Below are positions 5,342 through 8,848 of a stretch of 8,848 nt of DNA, in pieces. The DNA comes from Candidatus Collierbacteria bacterium (GTDB taxonomy: Bacteria; Patescibacteriota; Microgenomatia; UBA1400; MFAQ01). Made by a program: the position numbers and the translations under genes. Under the pieces are notes generated by a model that was given only the letters and a program-made list of their open reading frames with translations, ran no database searches and had not been told where the DNA came from. Position 1 is the first letter of the stretch. The number at the start of each line of letters is the position of its first letter. The DNA lies in assembly GCA_023245265.1 (NCBI GenBank), contig JAHFKQ010000015.1, positions 1 to 8,848 of the forward strand, written 5' to 3'.

Positions 5342-5797
5342 ATGATGGATAAAATCAAAGAGTTAAGAGAGCAGACCGGAGCGGGGATTATGGATGCCAA
5401 AAAGGCGATTGAAGAAGCCGGTGGAGACATGGAAAAAGCCAAAGCAATTATCACCGCCAAGGGCTTGGCCCGGGCAGAGAGTAAGGCCGATCGTGAAGTG
5501 AGTTCGGGAAAAGTCTATTGCTACACTCACGGAGGTGGCACTGCCGCCGCGATGGTCGAAGTAGCTTGCGAAACAGACTTTGTCGCCAAGACTCCTGAGT
5601 TTGAGACCCTGTGTAAAGAGCTGGCCATGCAGATTGTTTCGATGGATCCTAAAGACACCGAGGAATTACTTGGTCAAGCCTACATTCGAGACAGCAGTAA
5701 GACGATGGATCAGCTTGTCAAGGAACTTTCCGGTAAGACCGGGGAGAATATCCGTGTTACCCGCTTTGCCAGATTCAAGCTGGGCGTTAAAGAATAA
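5342..5797 (+). CDS. tsf: Elongation factor Ts, short form
   Basis: EF-Ts exchanges GDP for GTP on EF-Tu. At 151 residues it is much shorter than E. coli EF-Ts (283) and also below the Thermus type (about 196). Present are the N-terminal UBA-like domain (LREQTGAGIMDAKKAIEEAGGDMEKA, about 8-33), the RAESKADREVSSG linker (44-56) and the core with the EF-Tu-contacting TDFV (78-81, in CETDFVAKTPEF). It ends soon after the first core subdomain (VKELSGKTGENIRVTRFARF), lacking the second subdomain and coiled coil. The start is ATGATG, so codon 1 or 2 may be used; no Shine-Dalgarno is seen. Co-transcribed with rpsB. Confidence 0.95.
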   Translation: MMDKIKELREQTGAGIMDAKKAIEEAGGDMEKAKAIITAKGLARAESKADREVSSGKVYCYTHGGGTAAAMVEVACETDFVAKTPEFETLCKELAMQIVSMDPKDTEELLGQAYIRDSSKTMDQLVKELSGKTGENIRVTRFARFKLGVKE

Positions 5798-5840
5798 GGG
5801 TTGGCAAGAAATCACTTTTACATTCCGGACGGAGGTCAAG

Positions 5841-5975
5841 TTGAAGCTTTTGGGCAGAAAGTTTACCGATGTTGGCTTGGTCGTACTGGGTGTGGGAATA
5901 TTTTTTACCATCATTGGTCGGGCAGTCTCGTTGGTCTTTATTTTGATTGCCTTGTGGTTTAGCGAAAAAGCTTAA
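5841..5975 (+). CDS. 44-residue hydrophobic peptide (TTG start), probable small membrane protein
   Basis: An open frame starting TTG with GGAGGT (5831-5836) 4 nt upstream, one of the strongest Shine-Dalgarno sequences in the window. The product begins (M)KLLGRKFTD and continues as one or two hydrophobic stretches (about 11-40, broken by GR at 26-27), ending SEKA. It could be a single membrane helix or a small hairpin of two. No family recognised. It lies 43 bp after tsf and 6 bp before a terminator, so it is probably the last gene of the rpsB-tsf transcript. The same frame is open back into tsf to 5580, but that part is a shadow of tsf. Small size leaves the call moderate. Confidence 0.6.
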   Translation: MKLLGRKFTDVGLVVLGVGIFFTIIGRAVSLVFILIALWFSEKA

Positions 5976-5981
5976 AACAAC

Positions 5982-6007
5982 GGGTCTACCGATGGTAGGC
6001 CCTTTTT
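5982..6007 (+). terminator. Intrinsic terminator after the 44-aa gene
   Basis: A 9-bp stem (GGGTCTACC/GGTAGGCCC, one G-T wobble) with a 3-nt loop is followed by TTTTT. It ends the rpsB-tsf-44aa transcript. Confidence 0.88.
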
Positions 6008-6008
6008 G

Positions 6009-6017
6009 TGGTAAATT
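6009..6017 (+). promoter_or_regulatory. Extended -10 for a leaderless 88-aa protein mRNA
   Basis: TGG-TAAATT lies directly after the terminator T-run and 7 nt before the ATG at 6025, with no Shine-Dalgarno between. Transcription would start at or within one base of the start codon. Confidence 0.5.
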
Positions 6018-6024
6018 GGCATAT

Positions 6025-6291
6025 ATGACAAATGAAGAAGCGGCAGCAGCCTATTCTCGAGAGGTTGCGGAAAAGGATGCGGCCTTGAAAAAAGCAATTG
6101 CCGAGAGAAAAAGAAAGCAAGAAGAAGCTCGTAGAGAAGCCACTAAAAAAACACCCAAAATAAAAGAACCGGTCAAATCTGCGTGGCAGAAATCAGTGGA
6201 AGAGTTGGAGGCTGAGGGGCAGACTGGTTTGGGAAGTGTGGAAAAACGAATATTTGGTACCGACCGAAGCGATGAAGGGGTCGGGAAGTAA
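6025..6291 (+). CDS. Hypothetical charged coiled-coil protein, 88 aa
   Basis: No family recognised. Residues 1-42 are a strongly charged Ala/Glu/Lys/Arg helix (for example AEKDAALKKAIAERKRKQEE) likely to form a coiled coil. A basic linker (KKTPKIKEPVK, 41-51) and a second amphipathic helix (SAWQKSVEELEAEG, 52-65) follow, then a Gly/Asp-rich end. No membrane segment or cysteines; a soluble, possibly RNA- or ribosome-associated protein is a guess from its place between tsf and frr. The start at 6025 is chosen because the frame upstream, open to 5947, covers the previous gene, its terminator and the -10 box. frr begins 23 bp later. Confidence 0.6.
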   Translation: MTNEEAAAAYSREVAEKDAALKKAIAERKRKQEEARREATKKTPKIKEPVKSAWQKSVEELEAEGQTGLGSVEKRIFGTDRSDEGVGK

Positions 6292-6295
6292 TCAA

Positions 6296-6304
6296 TGCTA
6301 AAAT
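6296..6304 (+). promoter_or_regulatory. Extended -10 before frr
   Basis: TGC-TAAAAT, identical to the rpsB extended -10, ends 10 nt before the frr ATG. The implied mRNA leader is about 4 nt, too short for a Shine-Dalgarno, and none is seen. No -35 match at 17 bp. Confidence 0.55.
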
Positions 6305-6314
6305 AATAACCAAT

Positions 6315-6878
6315 ATGGTACTAGAGCACGAACTAATTCAACTCCTAAGACAAAAGTTTAATAAAGTGATCGAGAATGTCGAGGCAGATTTTGCCACTAT
6401 CCGCGTGGGCCGGGCCAAGCCCGATTTGGTCGCCGGCATTATGGTACCAGCTTATGGCTCTTGGATGAGGCTCGTTGAGGTAGCCACGATTACGGCACCT
6501 GATACGAACATGCTGGTAATCACACCTTTTGACAGAAGTCTTTTGGGGGCGATCGAAAAAGCGATCGGAGATAATGAAATGAGATTATCACCGGCGGTTT
6601 CGGGGGAGTTAATCCGGATTGTGATCCCTTCCTTGACACAAGACCGCAGACTGGATTTTGTAAAACTCCTGAAACAAAAAACCGAGTCGGGTAAGGTGAT
6701 GATGCGCCAAGCCAGACAAGATGTGAAGGAAAAGATAGATGCCCTGAAAGAAAGAGAAGATGTATCCGAAGACGACATTTATATGCTGCTGGCCGATCTG
6801 GACAAAGTCACGGCCGAGTATAACGAAAAAGTAGAGGCCATGAGCCGAGATAAAGAAAAAGAAGTGATGGCGGTGTAG
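6315..6878 (+). CDS. frr: Ribosome recycling factor
   Basis: RRF with EF-G splits post-termination ribosomes. The 187 residues match the family length (185). Domain I helices flank domain II. Visible signatures are ATIRVGRAKPDLVAGIMV (27-44), the PFDRS-AIEKAI segment (71-84), PSLTQDRRLDFVKLLK (105-120) and MRQARQDVKEKID (130-142). The last retains the Arg aligned with E. coli Arg132 but has Gln in place of the neighbouring Arg. The C-terminal helix has ISEDD-like VSEDDIYMLLADLDKVTAEY. pyrH, which often sits just upstream of frr, is missing. rseP follows after 12 bp. Confidence 0.96.
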   Translation: MVLEHELIQLLRQKFNKVIENVEADFATIRVGRAKPDLVAGIMVPAYGSWMRLVEVATITAPDTNMLVITPFDRSLLGAIEKAIGDNEMRLSPAVSGELIRIVIPSLTQDRRLDFVKLLKQKTESGKVMMRQARQDVKEKIDALKEREDVSEDDIYMLLADLDKVTAEYNEKVEAMSRDKEKEVMAV

Positions 6879-6884
6879 TAAGAT
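6879..6884 (+). promoter_or_regulatory. Possible -10 box before rseP
   Basis: TAAGAT ends 6 nt before the rseP ATG, the same hexamer and distance as at tmk. No Shine-Dalgarno is present in the 12-bp gap. Translation could instead depend on coupling with frr. Confidence 0.3.
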
Positions 6885-6890
6885 TAAACG

Positions 6891-7976
6891 ATGCAAATCG
6901 TGGTTTTTGTTTTAATGTTGTCGGTGTTGATTCTGGTTCATGAGCTGGGTCATTTTTTGATAGCCAAGCTGTTTAAGATGCGGGTCGAAGAGTTTGGAAT
7001 TGGTCTACCACCGCGGGCGAAGAGTCTTTTTGTCAGCAGAGGGACACTCTTTAGTTTGAATTGGTTACCGCTCGGAGGTTTTGTAAAACTTTTTGGTGAA
7101 GATATGGATGATCCGGTACAGGCAAACTCGCCCGAAGCTTTTTTTAATAAACCAATTTGGCAGAGAACAGCGGTCCTGCTGGCCGGGGTAATCATGAACT
7201 TTATTTTGGGTGTTTTTGCCTTTGGAATTGTCTATACCTATCTCGGTATTCCGACCAAGACGGACAAGGTGTTCGTGGTGGAAGTGGGGAAGAATACGCC
7301 CGCCGAAGCGGCGGGGATAACCGTCGAGAGTGAAATTAAGAAAATTACTTATCAGAATAAAGTGGTGCCTTTTAGCGGCGTTGATGGTTTTATCAAGCAA
7401 GTGGAACCATACAAAGGCAAAGAACTGGAGCTAACCACTATATCCAAGACGGGACAGGAGAAATCCATCCGGATTACGCCTCGTCTGACACCTCCGGCCG
7501 GAGAAGGTGCCTTAGGAGTAGCCTTATCTAATATTGAAATGAAGATGTATCCCATCTGGCAAAGACCTTTCAGGGGAGCAGTCGTGGGAATGCAAGAAGC
7601 CTGGGCTTGGGGCAAAGAGATAGCTGTCAATCTGGGAACGGTCCTTTGGGGTATTGTGACCGGTAAGGGGGTGCCCAAAGATGTTTCTGGCCCCATCGGT
7701 ATTTACCAGGTCAGCAAACAAGTTTATAAAATTGGCTGGGTAGCGGTGCTGCAGTTTATGGCCATTCTTTCCATCAATCTGGCGATTCTAAATGTGATGC
7801 CTTTCCCGGCTCTTGATGGCGGGCGCATCTTCTTCTTGGGGATTGAGATGATTATTGGTAAGAAACTTAAAAACCGGATAGAGGGTTATGTCCACTCTGT
7901 AGGTATGGTATTCCTCATTGGGCTTATGGTGCTGATTACGGTCCGTGATGTTATCAAGTTGATTCACCCCTTATGA
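6891..7976 (+). CDS. rseP: RseP-like site-2 metalloprotease (M50B)
   Basis: A membrane-embedded zinc protease that cuts membrane-spanning substrates such as anti-sigma factors and leftover signal peptides. The first membrane segment carries HELGH (17-21) with both zinc His and the catalytic Glu18. It is followed by the conserved FGIGLPP-like and NWLPLGGFVKLFGED stretches. A second hydrophobic segment (about 92-114) leads to a single PDZ domain (about 124-200), where E. coli RseP has two. The last part contains DVSGPIGIYQ and the third zinc ligand motif NVMPFPALDGG (301-311, Asp309), then a final membrane segment. At 361 residues it is a typical single-PDZ form. Its TGA stop overlaps the next start in an ATGA, suggesting translational coupling. 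Confidence 0.95.
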   Translation: MQIVVFVLMLSVLILVHELGHFLIAKLFKMRVEEFGIGLPPRAKSLFVSRGTLFSLNWLPLGGFVKLFGEDMDDPVQANSPEAFFNKPIWQRTAVLLAGVIMNFILGVFAFGIVYTYLGIPTKTDKVFVVEVGKNTPAEAAGITVESEIKKITYQNKVVPFSGVDGFIKQVEPYKGKELELTTISKTGQEKSIRITPRLTPPAGEGALGVALSNIEMKMYPIWQRPFRGAVVGMQEAWAWGKEIAVNLGTVLWGIVTGKGVPKDVSGPIGIYQVSKQVYKIGWVAVLQFMAILSINLAILNVMPFPALDGGRIFFLGIEMIIGKKLKNRIEGYVHSVGMVFLIGLMVLITVRDVIKLIHPL

Positions 7977-8320
7977 GGGCTCCGGACTGTCTCTTTTGTA
8001 AGATTGTGTCAGGGGAAGAACCGGCCGTGAAGGTTTGGGAGAATGAGGAGTTTCTCTGCATCCAAAACAAGTATCCTGTAGCCAAGGTTCATGTGTTGGT
8101 CATGCCTAAATCCCATATAGTGAAGCAAGAGGTTGCCACTAGCGCAAAAGGGGAGTTCTGGGGTAAAATGATGCCAGCCGTTTTTTCCGTGGTACATGAG
8201 CTAAAACTTGATCAAACAGGGTACAAGCTGGTGAACAACGGAGCGGGTTATAACCACTTTGACCACGAACATCTCCATGTTCTGGGAGGCACAAAGACCG
8301 AACCGGGTGGCGTAACCTAG
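7973..8320 (+). CDS. HIT-family nucleotide-binding protein (HINT-like)
   Basis: HIT proteins hydrolyse or transfer nucleotides, typically as purine nucleoside phosphoramidases. The 115 residues fit the HINT branch: an N-terminal CLFCKI (Cys6, Cys9) and His48 of PKSHI, which with the region near His98 would form the zinc site of HINT-like proteins. The ending NNGAGYNHFDHEHLHVLGG carries the catalytic triad His98-x-His100-x-His102. The first spacer residue is Glu99 where a hydrophobic residue is usual (HxHxH with Leu or Val), and the Gln that commonly precedes the triad is Asn. The ATG overlaps the rseP stop by 4 bp, so it is probably translated by coupling. It ends 49 bp before rpsU. Confidence 0.9.
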   Translation: MRAPDCLFCKIVSGEEPAVKVWENEEFLCIQNKYPVAKVHVLVMPKSHIVKQEVATSAKGEFWGKMMPAVFSVVHELKLDQTGYKLVNNGAGYNHFDHEHLHVLGGTKTEPGGVT

Positions 8321-8353
8321 AAAACGATTTTAATAAGCAAATAACTTAAGAAA

Positions 8354-8361
8354 GAGAGGTG
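8354..8361 (+). promoter_or_regulatory. Shine-Dalgarno deciding the GTG start of rpsU
   Basis: GAGAGGTG lies 8 nt before GTG at 8370, and no ATG is available upstream in frame, which supports GTG as the start. Confidence 0.65.
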
Positions 8362-8369
8362 CATTTTTA

Positions 8370-8594
8370 GTGGCACTAGTAGTAAAAAGAAAACAAGGAC
8401 AAAGTACACAGCAAGTCATAAGTGAGTTTAAAAAGCTAACTTATGAAGATCAGGGCCTGGATAAGGTTCGAGCGGTTGGCATGTCCGGCTTCCTCAAACC
8501 TTCGACTGTAAAGAATATCAAGATGACAGAGCTTCGCAAAGCGTCGGCCAGAATTCGAAGACGCAACAAGCGAAACGCAGGTCTCACCAAGTAA
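8370..8594 (+). CDS. rpsU: Ribosomal protein S21
   Basis: A 74-residue basic protein with the S21 layout: an N-terminal beta stretch ending in an acidic/basic helix (VKRKQGQSTQQVISEFKKL, 5-23), a middle segment with Arg34 and FLKPS (41-45), and a very basic C-terminal helix (KASARIRRRNKRN, 57-69). S21 sits near the 3' end of 16S rRNA on the 30S platform and helps initiation. Similarity to the E. coli sequence is limited, but the length, the KPS motif and the following yqeY-like gene (a very common pairing) support the call. The start codon is GTG with a good Shine-Dalgarno. Confidence 0.8.
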   Translation: MALVVKRKQGQSTQQVISEFKKLTYEDQGLDKVRAVGMSGFLKPSTVKNIKMTELRKASARIRRRNKRNAGLTK

Positions 8595-8600
8595 TATACT
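8595..8600 (+). promoter_or_regulatory. Possible -10 box before the yqeY-like gene
   Basis: TATACT follows the rpsU TAA directly and ends 5 nt before the ATG at 8606. No Shine-Dalgarno fits in the 11-bp gap. No -35 match is evident, so it may instead be chance AT-rich sequence. Confidence 0.35.
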
Positions 8601-8605
8601 GAAGT

Positions 8606-8848
8606 ATGTTATATTCGCAAATCCAAAACGACCGGTTAGTCGCCCAAAAAGCGGGAGATAGCCGGTTGGTGCGTATTTTGAAGCTTATTTTGTCGGAGCT
8701 GTCCTATGCCCAGGTCGATTACAAAGCCGGGGAGTTACCCGATGAAGAAGTAATACGAGTCTTGATGAAAGAAGCCAAGAAACGCAAAGACGGTATCGAA
8801 ATTTTCCAAAAAGCCGGTTCGCCCGAGCGAGTGGAGGAAGAAACTTAC
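8606..8848 (+). CDS. YqeY/GatB-like protein, 5' part (cut by window end)
   Basis: The first 81 codons of an open frame running off the window. The product begins MLYSQIQNDRLVAQKAGDSR and continues with LVRILKLILSELSYAQVDYKAG, a DEEVIRVLMKEAKKRKDGIEIFQKAG helix and ERVEEE. This closely follows the N-terminal domain of YqeY proteins (small relatives of the GatB tRNA-amidotransferase C-terminal region), which are about 150 residues long and often lie next to rpsU. The precise role of YqeY is unsettled; tRNA-dependent amidation is suggested only by homology. The rest of the gene is outside the window. Confidence 0.85.
   Translation, partial: MLYSQIQNDRLVAQKAGDSRLVRILKLILSELSYAQVDYKAGELPDEEVIRVLMKEAKKRKDGIEIFQKAGSPERVEEETY

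Noticed and set aside
5580..5840. Frame overlapping the 3' end of tsf as a frameshifted EF-Ts extension
   Set aside because: The product past the tsf stop is a hydrophobic peptide with no EF-Ts similarity, and tsf ends cleanly; only the part from 5841 has its own Shine-Dalgarno.
1..8848. tRNA or rRNA genes and mobile elements
   Set aside because: No cloverleaf-like segment, rRNA core sequence, transposase or integrase motif was seen on either strand.

Overview
The window reads as a compact bacterial chromosome segment, most likely from a Patescibacteria/CPR-type organism. This is inferred from very short intergenic gaps, a 151-residue EF-Ts, an S2 protein with a long Lys/Ala-rich N-terminal extension, a shortened and divergent FolD, and starts lying right behind -10 boxes. 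TGA acts as a stop (the rseP stop overlaps the next start in an ATGA), so the Gly-recoding CPR lineages are unlikely. No rRNA, tRNA, CRISPR array or mobile element was seen, and no gene-free stretch exceeds 300 bases.

Left part (1-3530). A thymidylate kinase gene (+) faces four minus-strand genes for exported or membrane proteins: a 111-aa membrane-anchored protein, a 117-aa membrane protein, a 230-aa helical lipoprotein with weak LemA resemblance, and a 316-aa TPM-like protein with signal peptide, one late membrane segment and a Ser/Pro/Arg-rich tail. Each of the four has its own near-consensus promoter (TTGAnn, 17-bp spacer, TAnAnT). Each also carries the same ~10-bp box (ACCYATARC-like) immediately upstream of the -35, so they look like a small co-regulated set. 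Three intrinsic terminators punctuate the block. Two of the proteins (117 aa and 316 aa) end in nearly the same 14-residue tail, SRxGGGSGKTxRxG, encoded with different synonymous codons. This tail and the shared promoter box are the most unusual signals in the window and suggest an undescribed envelope module.

Right part (3531-8848, all +). folD is followed by a translation cluster: rpsB, tsf, a 44-aa membrane peptide (TTG start, strong Shine-Dalgarno) ending in a terminator, an 88-aa charged coiled-coil protein, frr, rseP (site-2 protease), a HIT-family protein, rpsU, and the 5' part of a yqeY-like gene cut by the window end. pyrH, commonly found between tsf and frr in other bacteria, is absent here.

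Initiation appears mixed. The minus-strand genes, the 44-aa gene and rpsU have Shine-Dalgarno sequences. tmk, folD, the 88-aa gene, frr and possibly rseP and yqeY have a -10-like hexamer 5-10 nt before the ATG and no Shine-Dalgarno, which suggests leaderless or near-leaderless mRNAs. All functional calls come from reading motifs by eye; no database search was run.
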